From Multifurca ochricompacta (taxonomy: Eukaryota; Basidiomycota; Agaricomycetes; Russulales; Russulaceae): a DNA stretch of 64,000 nucleotides. The notes beneath the pieces were generated by a model. It ran no database searches and was not told the origin of the DNA. It was given only the letters and a program-made list of their open reading frames with translations. The first letter of the stretch is position 1. The number at the start of each line of letters is the position of its first letter. The position numbers and the translations under genes were made by a program. Positions 46,535-58,356 of the stretch are shown here, piece after piece. The DNA lies in contig WTXG01000072.1 of assembly GCA_022496185.1 (NCBI GenBank), positions 99,091 through 163,090 of the forward strand, given 5' to 3'.

Positions 46535-49496
46535 ATGGATCCACATTCGAGATTATCACAATTTAATCAACGCCCTCCAAAGTTCGGTCCTGTCTCTCTT
46601 AATCTTAATTCTAGACAACAACAGATGATGATGAAGATGAACTCACCATCGTTGCCGCACCGCCACCACAACCAAAAGTCACCTCTTCCATCCTTGAACG
46701 ACGACAACTTTGACTTTGCTGCTGTTACTGCTGCTGCTTCTGCTTCTGCTGCTTCTAGTAGTAGTAATCTTAAACGACGATTGTCCATCACGCCCACCAG
46801 TCCTGAAGGTAGCAACGCTCACCGCCGATTAAGGTCTCGAAGATCGATCTCATCCTTGTTGTCTTCGCCTACCTTGCTCGATGATGGTTCCTCCTCCCCA
46901 CGTCCCATCGCTACAAACTCCAGAATTAAGCAGGATGAACGTTTTCGGAAGGGTATGTACCTCGCGTTTGTGAATAACGCTCTACAACAAAAGACCTTTG
47001 TGCGTTTTTCTTTTCTTCGAAAAAAAAAAAGATAAATTAAAAGTTTTCTGGTAAGCTGATTTGGCCGAAAAAAATAATAGGGGAATAATGAATCTTATGA
47101 TATGCTTGTGGATCAATTCAACATCAAGAAAATGGCTTTCGACGCTCCCTCACCGATACCGCAGCTTCGTCTGTGGCTACACGCTTTCATGCACGTCGTC
47201 TCCCGCCTTGATCGCACGCACATCACACTCATAGAAGCTATCGTGCGATTGCCGTGGATGACTCTGGATTCGAATTTCGTCAAGACGTACATCTCCTTCA
47301 TCAGGTTTCTCGTTAGCGCACGACCAGAGTATCTTTCTCTCGTACTCGGCCACATCACCCAAGGTTTCACATACCGTACGTTCTAACAACAATAACTCCT
47401 TTTTTTTATCTTTTATTTTATTTTCTTCGTTTCTGAATCACACTTGACGAACTACTACGACTTTAAAGAATCGGGTCTGCAGGCCCTCGAAACGGGTCTT
47501 CCCGAGTCCTCCGCACCTCTCACTCGACGTACAGTCTATGACCGCATACATCATCTCCTGCGACACCTCTTGGCACTTGTACCCACGCTCCCGTCTACCC
47601 TTCAGCTGCTCCTTGTACAAAATTTTCCTCATAAACGACAGTCTCAGGCATCGCAGATTACCTATATTCGCAATATGCTCCGAATCACGGATTACTGCCC
47701 GGAGATAGCAGACAACCTACTGTCGACGATCATCGATCGTACCATTCAGGTGGACGTGAGTTGATTATTTGCCAGGATTTCCTAGATCTCGTTGAGTTTG
47801 TAGAACGCTCACGAACATAAATTTATGATTTAGGTGGAGATACAGGTTGAGATAGACGAGCTTGAGGCGACAGGTATTGCACAGGAACAAGGAGATCTGT
47901 TCGATCTTGATCCATTCGACACTGTCGTCGGTCAGGAACATTTGAGTGATAATCCTGGGGAAGAAGACGATGATGAGGGTTTCGAAGGTGGCGACGACTT
48001 TTCAGATCTGTCTTCTGAGGCAGGTAGTCGGGATGACGATGATGCCTTACCCATGGAAGAACCACCCGACCTGGGTCGTATAACAGACATGGTGAACAAG
48101 CTCGATGCCATCCTCAAGCTTCTCTTTGACCACTTTGACCGACGACCTCCTTCTACCTCCATCTCCACCTCACCATCAGGACGTTCCACACCCGTGATAT
48201 CGAGCCCCACTTTCCCCCCCACTTCTCCACGAACGCCCTCTCCGGCCGCCGCCGCCGAATCAGAAGAGGACAGAAAAGCAGCGCAACTAGCGCAATTCCA
48301 TACGCTACTCGCCATTTTCGCCCGCACGATCCTTTGCACTTTCAAATCGCGCTACACTCAATTCCTCCTCTTCTGGTTTGCCTCACGTGACACGGCCTAC
48401 GCGGACCTCTTCCTAGGCGAACTGGTCGCCCATGCTGTGCTTGAACCTGGCGAACCCGAAATCGCTCGTGCGGCGGCGGCCAGCTATGTCGCCTCTTTCG
48501 TCTCACGTGCCACGTTCGTCGGCCCTGAAGCAGTACGGCGCACCGTTCGAGTGTTGTGTCGTTTCCTCGAACATGAGGTTGATGCGCACGAGAGCGGTAA
48601 TAGAGACGACGATGACGCCGCTGCCGCGCCTTTGGGAGTTTTTTACGCTGTTGTCCAGGCGGTGTTTTTGATATTTTGTTTTCGTTGGAGGGATCTTGTA
48701 GAGGGTGTGGAAGAGGGAGAGGTAGAGCTGGATGCGTTGAGAAGTCACGCAAAGAGGATGTGGATGACGGAGCTTAACATTGTGCAGCGTGTCGTTGCCT
48801 GTCCACTCCAACCACTCAAGGTCACTTCACTTTTATTACTCTATTTTTTTTTTTGTCTGACTTGTATACCGTTTTTCTTTTTTTCTTTTTCTTTTTTTCC
48901 TCCAGTTCTGCTCTGAGAATGTGGCTCGTCAGTTCGCTCGCGTAGCGCACGCCACAGGGTTCATGTATGTCTTCCCGTTACTCGTAGCAAATCCGGTGAA
49001 CCGCACCGAGCAACCGTTCGCCGCCGCCGCCGCCGCCGCTCTCCCCAGCAGCACGAATACGAATATGATGACGCTGAGCGAGATCACGTCCTTCTTCCCC
49101 TTTGATCCTTACAAGCTTCCACGCTCGAGTTCGTATATAGAACCGATATATTGTGAATGGGAGAGCGTCGCGATTGGTGGGGATGATGAGGAGGATGACG
49201 ATGAAGGCGAGGGAGAGGGAGAGGGAGAGGGAGAGGGAGAGGGAGAGAGAGAGGGGGAGAAAGAGGGGGAGGGGGAGGAAGAGATGCCAGAAGGAGTGGT
49301 TAGAAGAGGACTGGATATGGGTGGGAAGCGTAGACTCCGGCGGTTTGACGCGATGGGTGCTGTCGCTGGCGGTGGTGGTAGCGGTGGTGCAGATCTGGAA
49401 GTGGATCCGGACGGGCTCGGTGCATCGTTTGGCGGGATGAGTATCAGTCCAGTGCCTGCGCCCATATCTACGCCCGCCGTCGCGTTGACGATATAG
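46535..49496 (+). CDS. RRN3: RNA polymerase I transcription initiation factor RRN3 (TIF-IA)
   Basis: It bridges RNA polymerase I to the core factor at rDNA promoters and is the growth-regulated step of rRNA synthesis. A long Ser/Ala-rich N-terminus (to about residue 125) precedes DERFRKGMYLAFVNNALQQK. Helical repeats follow: WLHAFMHVVSRLDRTHITL, LPWMTLDSNFVKTYISFIR, YIRNMLRITDYCPEIADNL, LLFDHFDRR, FLLFWFASRDTAYADLFLG, and VARQFARVAHATGFMYVFP. It ends with FFPFDPYKLPRSSSYIEPIY, followed by an acidic Glu-Gly repeat tail. At least five introns, several with long T runs. The acidic stretch between residues 330 and 380 is also typical of the family. Confidence 0.9.
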
Positions 49497-50238
49497 CCAT
49501 TTGTTTGTTGGGGATTATATGCCACTATGAACTAGTGATTAGCTTGCTTTCCAACTTGATCACCGTCACCGTCACCCGTCACTGTAAACTACTCTTTACC
49601 ATTATTATTTTGACATGTTCGCTGAGTTTTCAATTAGCATCATCTTCCCACGCACATCCCGGAGCAGAACACTAGCAAAACTAACAAAAAAGTTACAAGT
49701 TACGTTGGTTACCAGTGATCAACCGGTCCCGAGTCCAAACTCATTAAAAACCCACCCTCTTCTTCCCCTCTAACTACTACTCTTAACGCCGCAAATGAGC
49801 AGGGCATCAGCAGTGCCTTACCGCTTATACTGAAATGACAGGTACCATAACACTTTCTTTTTCTTTTTCGGATGTTGCGCAGTAGCAGCCGCTCACGGAG
49901 AGTGTGACACGACATTGAGCGCTGTGTTTATAATATAACTTTTGACTCGCGACTGGGTCCATTTATTATAATTGGAACAGCAAAGTAAATCGGCAGTTAT
50001 TCGCCGCCGCCGAATAACTGCCGTTGGTTGGTTGGTTGGTTGACTCTTTTTCGATTCGTACTTGACTACTTCCCCTCATCCCTTCCTCCCTTCCTCCTAG
50101 TACCAGAACGCTCACTCACGAAAGGACGTTTGATGTCCTCACACGCCTCTCGACGAATCTGATTTCTTTTTTTTTTTTTTTGTCAAAACACGCCCCTTGA
50201 AATTAACCAACAAAATTTCTTTACGATCAAAATTCAAG
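49497..50238. other. intergenic region with a perfect hairpin
   Basis: No gene supported. It contains the hairpin at 49991-50023, GTTG tandem repeats just after it, and a T run at 50,166-50,180. Confidence 0.55.
49991..50023. repeat. perfect 13-bp inverted repeat with 7-nt loop
   Basis: CGGCAGTTATTCG, loop CCGCCGC, CGAATAACTGCCG. It lies 215 bp upstream of the membrane-protein start. Function unknown: an mRNA hairpin, a dimeric protein site, or neither. Confidence 0.8.
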
Positions 50239-52551
50239 ATGATTCCTCTGATGCCCTTGGTCGCGCTCGCTTTTTCCTCGATAGTATGCTCCGCATTCAT
50301 CATCCTTCGTATTCTACACTCCATTCTACCTTCTCGTTCCCTGAGTAGACGAGTTCATCCGGTATGGCATTCCAATTTTTTATTTTTGATCTTGGGATTT
50401 TGACCCTTTTGATTTCCTTTTTTTTTTTTTTGAATTTAAAACAAAAACAAAAATGAACAAACACAAAAAGTTGAGATTTAACCGCCCAAGTACCCGTTCA
50501 CTCCCTCCGGCGGACAAGAGTTATATCTGGTTGGCACTTTGCGATATTTCTGCGCTGAGTGTGTTCCTATGGGAAGCTTTCAATCAATGGTTCAATCCCG
50601 CTTCAATTATTAGCGCTGCTGCTAAGAATCCTTCCGGCACCACTGGCTCGGCATCCCGTCTTTGGATCGCCCTGACCCTTCGTCAAACATGCTTTCTCAT
50701 CGTCTCCGCTATCATCCTGATTCACGTCCGTCTGCGCAAGTCAGTCTCCTTTGGTTTTGGACATTGGATGCTTTGGGTACCCTTCACCTTCTTGGCCACC
50801 TTGTCCACAATTACGGTCAGCCTTCTCACTGATACGACATCTTGGAGTTTCCGTATCGGATATATCGGATACTCTTCTGCGATCGCTGCATTGAACACTA
50901 TCATATTTGGCTCTCTCGTTGGCACGTTAATCATTATCAAGCGTAACCTTACAAAGCTCGATCTCGATAAGAACATGCCGTCCACTTCATCATCCGGCGG
51001 TGAAAGTGTCCAGAAGCCGCAGATCGCCCTTGCCACTGAGGACATAGATGCTATTCGGGAGGGTAGTTCGTGGATTACGTCCCCAGCGAGCTCTCGTCGT
51101 CGCGGACCTTCTATTTCCCCCTTTTCTTACTCTACCACCCGCTCACGCACTAGTCCTGAGCAAACATCGATCACCCCTCCTTCCATATTCCCTTTCCGAC
51201 CTACCCCAGGCATGCAATCTACCGTTCCCGTTCTTCCACGGACTCCCTCACCACGCAGAGGTGACACTCTGGGCAGGGACTTTGAACCGATCCGTCGTCG
51301 TGCCCAGTCCCTTCGTGCCGCCGCTTTAACTTTAAGTTCGGCTAACTCTTGGATCACGTCGTCCTTTGGCACGCATCCCACTCTTTCTGCGTGGTCGTAC
51401 TCCAGTTTGCCTAATAGGAGTCAACACGTGGTGGATTCTGCGATCGCTTCGACCCCAACGCGGGATTTCAGTTTCGCTGGGGGTAGTAGTGGTAGTAGCG
51501 CTAGTGAGGGAAGGAGTTGGGCTCGTCGCCCGGTCATCGCTCCCGTTAGAAACGTGAGAACGGTAGGGGGGGTTCCAGCCGGTCATGAATACGCCCAATC
51601 TGCTGCTCAGGTGGAAAAGGGCAAACCTTCTCCGGTCGCTCCGCGTTCCCCTGAAATCGAGATTTCTGTTTTGCGCATCCTAGCCTGGTTGGCTGGAGTT
51701 TGGATCCCTTTAGTATGTTTCTTTTTTTTTCTCATTTGGCCTAGTCAATATTTAAAAAGGAAACAAACAATAACTGAGTTTTTTTTTTTCCCTAGTTGTT
51801 GGCTTTGCCGTACTTTATCTGTATGAACAACTCGAACTTAAGGAGTAACACGTTTACGTCTACTCTCCTTGTTATCAGCGTGACGATCTCATCTCCCATC
51901 TTGGCACTGAACTTACTGCTGCGTCATCCTGTTCCTATACCACATGGTATTCTCGGTGCACCTCATGTTCGGCATTCCGTCGTACCGTATACATCGCCCA
52001 TAAACGGCGCCATCTACAACTCTTCTTGCAAAGGGAAGGGAACCGGTACGGGGCAAGTCACGAGTCGTCGCCACACCACCACCACCGATATGTGGCTTAT
52101 CAAAGGTGACGCCATCGACGGGAAGAGTCGTTTCAAGCGCGTCCTCAGCGTGCTCGCTCCTTCTCCCAAACTTTCCATTCTCCCGGTTAGCGATGAGAAA
52201 AGAAAGCTTACTGATAATATTCCAGTCTCCCCACAGCTGATAACGTGGCACTCAGAGGGGGAGGGGGAAGTAGTGGGGGTGGAGGAAGAAGAAGAAGAAG
52301 AAGGAGAAGGAGAAGAAGGTATTATGAACAACAGCAGCTTTGTCCTGATCCCAGCGTCTCCGCCACCGACGAGGGCCGGAGTCGTTCCACGTCGACATTC
52401 CTTCCATCATTATCCACATCACATTATTAGAACTTATCATCAGCATCAACATCAGCAGCATGATCATCAGCCTGCTCACGACCACGCTCGGGAGACCCAT
52501 CCTCGACATGCAAAGTCCCTTTCCCTTCCCTTTCCTTCCCACCGGTTTTGA
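50239..52551 (+). CDS. unrecognised multi-spanning membrane protein
   Basis: The N-terminal exon encodes a signal-anchor helix (LVALAFSSIVCSAFIILRIL). After an intron come further hydrophobic spans: IWLALCDISALSVFLW, QTCFLIVSAIILIHV, WMLWVPFTFLATLSTI, SSAIAALNTIIFGSLVGTL. A 250-residue Ser/Pro/Arg-rich, probably cytosolic region follows, then two more spans (ISVLRILAWLAGVWIPL, TLLVISVTISSPILAL) around an intron. The tail ends with an acidic run of Glu and a His-rich stretch. The layout suggests a 7-helix protein with a long regulated loop, but no family was recognised. Start chosen at the ATG followed by the first hydrophobic helix. Confidence 0.7.
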
Positions 52552-53396
52552 CACGTGACCCACATCACACAAACCACACGACACGACAGGGCTACCTCTA
52601 AACTATAACCTAACACAACACAAGAAGCTAATGAACCCACCACCAGTCAAGGACACCATTATGCACGTGACAGCTGCACCTCCTTCATTGCCACGTGATT
52701 TTATCCCGTCCTTTCCTTTTGACTGACCACAGACCAGATCTCCTTTTTTTTTCCTCTCCCCTCCTCTCTCCCCTCCACACCCATACCATATGTCTGCTCT
52801 GCCTGCTCTACAAATTCTTTGTCATCTACACAACATTCACATTCCAAGATCATGCGCTCTTCATCCAGACACGTTTTTGCATCCTAAACCTTTTTTTTAT
52901 TTGACTTTTGATCCCGCCATTCTGCTCTGATTTTTTTATTCTTCCACACACACACACATCATCTTCCCCCCTCCCCCCCTCCATCTTTCTCTTAATGACC
53001 TGTAAATTGATACTGGCATGGCATAGCATATAAACATGGATGTTATACTGTATCCCCTCCTCTTTCGAACCCCATACCCTCAAGTCGTATGATCTCGTTG
53101 ATCTCGTCGTATCAAGTCTGAAGAGGAGAAGGGCGAGTGAGTGAGTCCTTTGTTCTTTGTTCCATGTTGCGTTCGGGTTCGGGTTCGGGTTCAGGTTCAT
53201 ATCCTCCATTTAGGGTAGGTATGGTATGAATAATGCCAGAGACATTACAAATAAATAAGAAAACAAATAATGCCAAATTCTTGTTTATGCCAATTTAGGA
53301 AGGTACACTACCAATCACCTCCCAAATAAAATAAATAAAAAACATGTATGAGTATGATATGATAAGAGGTCTCGAATTTTTTAGTTTTTATTTATT
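52552..53396. other. intergenic between convergent genes
   Basis: No gene supported. Contains a short GGGTTC tandem repeat (53,165-53,195), CA repeats (52,945-52,958) and A/T runs. Confidence 0.55.
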
Positions 53397-54924
53397 TTAC
53401 AACCTGGACCTCTCCGCCTTGACAACTCTTGCAAATCCACCACCAAAGACCACCTACAGAAAAAAAATTTTAAAAAAGTTCAATAAAAAAAAATCCCTAG
53501 GCGTGGTGTGAAAAAAAAAACTTTCACCTTTCCCGTCCTGAGGTTCTTCACCTCAAACGCGACTTCGGTCGTCGAATCGACAGCGTTCTTCTTGATTGCC
53601 CACGCGCTCGTCTCGAGTTCATCCCCAGGAGCGACCGGCGCAGTGAAGCGCCCGCCAAAGTAACGTAAGGCGGAAGGTTGACCGCCACCGACAGCGTTCA
53701 GGATCGCGCGAGCGGCGAAACCGAATGTAGAGAGACCGTGAAGAATCACACCACCGAAACCGGCATCTGCACCTACGCGAGGGTCTATATTACCACGCCC
53801 CCCCAAAAAAGCAACAACAACACAAAGCACGTCAGAAAAAAAGAAAAGGTGTGTAGTGTTTGGATTTGAAGTGAGCTACGCACCGACGTGGAGAGGATTA
53901 TAGTCGCCTGAAAGACGGTAGATGAGGGCTTGCTCTGGTGAAGTCTGTTCCCGCACAACCCAGTCGGGAGAGCGGTTCTTTGGAATGGATTCGTGTTGAG
54001 GCGGGGAGGTGACGCTACGTGCGAAGCGCTTCCCGGTGATCTTCCCTGCAAGATTGAAGGAGGCGGACTGGGTGATGTATAAGATTGCATGCAACAAACA
54101 ACAAAAAAGAAAGAGGGTTGAGAAAGAACGTACAAAGAGACGAGCGTAGGGCGTGTCGTTTGGGTCTACGAGGGTGAACTCATTTTCGATGATGACACCG
54201 CTATCTGTTTTTTTTTTTTTTTGGAGGAGGGGAGGAGGGAAGGGAGAGTGTTTCGTTTAAAAGAATGCGGGAATTGTATTTGAAAATGACAACTCACTGT
54301 TCTCGCGAATGGACGCAAGACGTTTTTTGAGTCTCCAACCGGCTCCAGTGACGAGCGGGAGCGGTTTGAGAATTTCGATGGTCTGCGATGCGTGCACGAC
54401 GCGTCTCGGGTCGAAATTGGGGAGTCCTTTGATGGTATTGTTTCCCTCGACACGTTCAGAAAAGTTTACTACGTCTTGGTCGGCACCTATATGAAAGGGG
54501 GAGGGGGGTTTAAGAGCTGATGGCACGGCGCGATGAAGGGGATCTGTCCGAACCTTTGAGGAAGAGAGAGACAGGATATGTGGGGAAGGCGGCGAATGAG
54601 GGATCTGGAAAGTAAAGGATTGAGTTTGAATGATTTATGAGGGGAAGATCCTTAGGGAGGAGATGTACCAAGTTCTGAAAAAAAAAAAAACATTGAGACG
54701 CAGGAGCAGTAGTTGAAGAAGGCTAGCGTACCATATACAAATTGCTTTTCGGATGTCTTTGCACCGATCCCGATGGCGTACGTGAGAGGTCTCGGGTGTT
54801 CCAGCCAACCTTGGGTTTGTGATGTTAGCTGATGGGGGGGCTAGAGCTTTGAATGCACACTCACAGGTTCACTTGCATACTCCTGCCCGACAAGCTTTTC
54901 GAGTTGTTCAACGGTGGCGGTCAT
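53397..54924 (-). CDS. MaoC-family (R)-specific enoyl-CoA hydratase (hydratase 2)
   Basis: Two hot-dog folds. The first covers VVNFSERVEGNNTIKGLPNF and QTIEILKPLPLVTGAGWRLK. The second carries the hydratase-2 motif SGDYNPLHVDP, with the catalytic Asp, Asn and His, and GFGGVILHGLSTFG. It ends FARVVKAERSRL. This is the domain that hydrates trans-2-enoyl-CoA in peroxisomal beta-oxidation, found alone here rather than fused to the dehydrogenase part of Fox2. No perfect peroxisomal SKL-type signal, but the ending SRL fits a PTS1 variant. About seven short exons; exon 1 reads MTATVEQLEKLVGQEYASEP. Confidence 0.85.
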
Positions 54925-56033
54925 TGTATAGGTTTGGTTAAAAATGTGAGTGAGGGTTGTAGAAGTGAGGTAAAGTGAGATGAAGTGAGCTGATGGGTCT
55001 TTTGAGGAAGGGTTGTTGTGAGTTGTGACAGCAGTCGCAATCATTTATTTATTTATAAGCTCCGCCGCGTAGCTTCCGGGGACGGGGTCGTTGATCTGAT
55101 TTGATCTGGTCTGGTCAATCTACAGTACCGGTAGTACAAACTACGACTCGGGATAGATGCCCACTCTCATCGTAATACACGAGAGCAGAGTACAGCAGAG
55201 TACAGCAGAGCACAGCAGAGCAGAGGCAGAGACATTCATTATTGTTTCGTGTATGCTTCGGGCTCGGACGAAATTATGACTTCACATGATTGTCGTCTCC
55301 GTCATTTTCCGGCACGGCACGGCAAAACATTCCCCACAGCCGGATCCCGTGCCTGGTCATCTTTTTTGTTTTTTGCCTTTGCACAACCAACCAACCACTA
55401 TAGTTCTATAGTTTTGGGATAAGAATAATGGGTCAATGAGACCAATTAATGAATAGTACCCAACTTCAACTTTAACTTCAACCTCAACCTCAACCTCAAC
55501 CTCAACATCTACATCCACATCCACACACTAGACGGCGTACTCTCACTCTTGGTCCTTGAGCTCATGACCTCGCTTCCACGCCGTCTTCGGGGAGCCAGGG
55601 CCACACATATTGATCCCTTAAGCTTTCTGGTGGGCGGGCCGAAGTATCATAACACGCACACAAGTTTCGTAATTCCACGGCTTCACGGCTTTACGGCTTC
55701 AAGGAAGGAGCAAGCCGGGTCACGGAGAAAACTCCGAAAGCGGGTGACATAGCATCATAGCACATAGCATAGCATAGCATATCATAGCATAAGGCATGAG
55801 GCATGAGGTATGAGGCATGGAGGGATGAAGACAACGTCATAATCGCAGTCGCAGTCATAATCATTGCGGAAAGGCTAGCCTCGGAGTGCACGTGAATGTG
55901 ATCCCCGCGTGCGTCTCTGAACCCCGCGCCGCGCACAATAATCCTTATTTTCTCCTTTTCCTTCTTCCTTCAACAGTCTATACGACGCTGCAAATCCTTT
56001 CTCTTTTTCTTTTTGATCGGGCTTAGACATCTG
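54925..56033. other. intergenic region with several simple tandem repeats
   Basis: Divergent promoter region of the hydratase and AFG1 genes. It holds GAGTACAGCA units (55,187-55,228), CAACCT units (55,466-55,510) and GCATAGCATA / GGCATGAGGCATGAGG units (55,748-55,822). No gene supported. Confidence 0.6.
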
Positions 56034-57969
56034 ATGAAACCTTTGCTTGGTCCACGTATCCCAATACCCCGCAATGCCCATATTTACCCACTTCGAACCT
56101 CACCTAATATCATTGCCCCCCTCACAGTTGCCGTGCCCCCCTCGCTAAAGCCGATCGCTCTATCCCGTACGCTCAGAAATAATCTGTTCAACTCGACTCT
56201 TGCTAGCACACATACTACATCGACCGATGTACAACCAGGTCTCTTTCTTCAACCTCCTAATCAAGGTGTGCAAATCTAGTCCCCCTCCCCCTCATTAACG
56301 ATACACAACTTACTTCATGGTTATCAAGCAACTGCTTCGGGGACCCAATCGACGCCTATGCAGGAATATCATAAACTTGTTGCCTCTGGTGCCTTGAGCT
56401 CCGACGATTACCAGACCCGAATCATCCAGAAACTGCAAGCTCTGCATGACCTTCTTGCCCTCTACGATCCCCCACCACCAGCCGGCCCCCCTTCGCTCGT
56501 AAACTTTTTTTTTTGTTAGTCCTTTTATACCACGTTGACATCATCACTCGTCCGTGCACAGTTATCCCGCCTTTTTTCCCGCCCAGCACCCAGCGCCACA
56601 AACACTGATAGACCGCAAGGATTGTATCTATACGGCGACGTCGGTACAGGAAAGACCATGCTCATGGACCTCTTCTACAACACTCTCCCAGCGCGCATAA
56701 CCCGCAAGCGACGCGTGCACTTCCATGCATTCATGCTTGACGTCCACAAGCGAATGCATGCGGCCAAAGCTGCTGGCGCCGGCGATCCGCTTGAGCCTGT
56801 CGCTCGTGACCTCGCGAGCGAGGCCTACATGCTATGCTTGGACGAGTTCCAGGTGACGGATATTGCGGATGCCATGATCCTACGACGATTACTTGATGCG
56901 TTGCTCGAGCGCGGCGTCGTGTGTGTGTTCACCTCCAAGTATGTTTGCCACCGTAGTCGATACTTGCTGTATATCTGAGCTAACGAACCTGAACTGGGTT
57001 TTTTGGTTTACATAGCCGCCACCCCGATGAACTTTACAAGAACGGTATCCAACGTACCTCCTTCCTTCCTGCTATCGACCTCCTCAAGACCCAGTTCGAC
57101 ATCACGGACCTCGATTCAGGCACGGGTTCGTCTTTTTTTTATTATTTCGCCTCTCCTGGTCTTGTCCCCGTTCATTTCTCTCTCTCTCTCTCTCTCTCTC
57201 ACCTCCATATTAACGCCGCAGACTACCGCCGCGTACCTCGCGCTCTCTCACATGCCTACTTCTCTCCTCTGAACAGCGATACGCGCGCGGCTATCGATGC
57301 GCAATTCTCTGCACTTACCAAGGGCATTCCGGTCAAGGACGACGCGACGATCCGCTTGTGGGGCCGTGACCTCACAGTGCCGCGAAGTGCCGGACACTTT
57401 GCGCAGTTCACATTTGCGGAGTTGTGTGGGCGGCCACTCGGAGCAGCGGATTACCTCGAACTCACTCAACGATTTGGGACGCTGTTCGTGACAGACGTGC
57501 CCCGAATGGGATTGGGCGAGAAGGACAAGGTGGGGTTTCAAAGTGGCAGCAAGGTCTCTCGACATGTTATGCTGAGTTGTTTTTTTTTATTTTTAAACGC
57601 ACAGGCGCGGCGGTTCATTACGTTCATCGACGCATGCTACGAAAGCAAGACGCGATTATTCGTCTCGTCTGAGGTTCCCATTTTTGAGATCTTCTCCGAT
57701 GACTCGAGCGCTACATCAGGAGCGCCTGTATCTGATCACATGCGTGCCATCATGGATGAGCTTGTGCGTTCCTGGGTCATCATCTTTCCCAGACCTAATA
57801 AGCTAATCTTTATTTCTTGCATCATTTTAACTAGAGTTTACCTGCGGAGGTCGTCGGTGCCGCATCGATGTTTAACGGTGAAGAAGAGCTCTTTGCGTTT
57901 GCGCGATGCTGTTCCCGCTTGGTTCAAATGGGCAGTGCCGAATGGATGGAACATGCAGGAATGAGGTAG
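56034..57969 (+). CDS. AFG1: AFG1/LACE1-type mitochondrial AAA-like ATPase
   Basis: An inner-membrane-associated ATPase that helps remove or degrade mitochondrial proteins (ZapE family). Basic, Ser-rich N-terminus as for mitochondrial import; YHKLVASGALSSDDYQTRI; Walker A LYLYGDVGTGKTMLMDLF; HFHAFMLDVHKRMH; Walker B MLCLDEFQVTDIADAMIL; NRHPDELYKNGIQRTSFLP; SQFTFAELC-like block near HFAQFTFAELCGRPLGAADY; FVTDVPRMGL; RRFITFIDACYESKTRL. The stop at 57967-57969 follows EWMEHAGMR. Seven or so exons, one intron holding a (TC)n tract at 57,178-57,201. The ATG at 56034 precedes the only plausible leader. Confidence 0.9.
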
Positions 57970-58356
57970 CCATTTAGAAGGGGCACTCCCGAAGGTTTCT
58001 GTACCTGTCTAGAGAGTGGTAGAAAGTAGTAGAAAGGTGGACGCAGGCGGCCACGCAAGTCGTGCTTGATCCACCTCATGTAACAAAGCAGTGCTGTTGC
58101 GATCCACCTTAACCCACTCGTGTAATATAATGCAATGTACCTTTACCCATTTATCATCAATTGTTGGTTTACAAGTACAAGTCTCGTAAGTAAGTCTTGG
58201 CACTGTATTGTGCCACCGCAAGCTGGTGCCAGGCTTTACAAAGTGTGAGTCATGAACTTTGGCACTTTGGCACTTTGGCATTATCCTCGAGCATGTTTTT
58301 TATTGAGCACTCCACGGCTAGACACCTGTCTTCTTCTATCACCCACACACACACCC
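57970..58356. other. intergenic, no gene seen
   Basis: Contains three tandem CTTTGGCA units (58,256-58,279). Promoter region of the F-box gene. Confidence 0.5.

Noticed and set aside
49109..49525. Minus-strand frame rich in Ser-Pro repeats
   Set aside because: Antisense of the Glu-Gly repeat tail of RRN3.
53165..53195. GGGTTC tandem units resembling a telomere-like repeat
   Set aside because: Only four units and not the TTAGGG repeat expected in this group; a simple repeat.
55187..55822. Clusters of short tandem units as a possible CRISPR-like array
   Set aside because: Units abut directly without unique spacers, differ between clusters, and the genome is eukaryotic.
57178..57201. (TC)n tract as a candidate regulatory element
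   Set aside because: It lies within an AFG1 intron near the acceptor, where pyrimidine tracts are expected.
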